This document shows, piece after piece, positions 6,568 to 6,573 of a stretch of DNA of 6,573 nt; position 1 is the first letter of the stretch; each line of letters opens with the position of its first letter. Position numbers and translations under genes: made by a program. A model generated the notes under the pieces. It saw only the letters and a list, made by a program, of their open reading frames with translations. It was not told the DNA's origin and did not search any database. The DNA is from an uncultured Alphaproteobacteria bacterium (GTDB lineage Bacteria > Pseudomonadota > Alphaproteobacteria > Caulobacterales > Caulobacteraceae). The DNA is taken from positions 1-6,573 of the forward strand of contig CAIZKE010000248.1 of the NCBI GenBank assembly GCA_903933475.1. Direction: 5' to 3'.

Positions 6568-6573
6568 AGCCGA

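Overview
This is a GC-rich window (roughly two-thirds G+C by eye) with strong third-position G/C bias. The gene content, the protein sequences and the promoter style fit an alphaproteobacterium. Order Caulobacterales (Caulobacter / Phenylobacterium / Brevundimonas type) is my best guess, inferred from remembered family sequences rather than from a search.

Layout, left to right. (1) The 3' end of recO (recombination mediator), cut by the left edge, + strand. (2) parC, topoisomerase IV subunit A, complete, + strand, 85 bases after recO. (3) A gene for an exported serine hydrolase of the class C beta-lactamase / EstB esterase superfamily, + strand. It starts at TTG behind a strong purine-rich ribosome binding site and has a plausible housekeeping promoter of its own. 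(4) A strong perfect hairpin in the 105-base gap, then aspS, aspartyl-tRNA synthetase, complete, + strand, probably of the non-discriminating (Asp/Asn) type. (5) A convergent gene on the - strand, ending nine bases from the aspS stop codon. It encodes an exported pentapeptide-repeat protein with 20 unbroken pentapeptides; its start lies close to the right edge.

The genes fall into three functional groups. recO and parC are DNA maintenance genes (gap and double-strand-break repair; chromosome decatenation) and may share a transcript. aspS is translation housekeeping and probably also supplies Asp-tRNA(Asn) to an amidotransferase encoded elsewhere. The serine hydrolase and the pentapeptide protein both carry signal peptides and act outside the cytoplasm; nothing here ties them to their neighbours. 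There is no gene-free stretch over 110 bases. I see no RNA gene, insertion sequence, CRISPR array, attachment site or origin. The window reads as ordinary chromosomal core, and I found no convincing undescribed system; the findings are modest points about regulation and protein detail.
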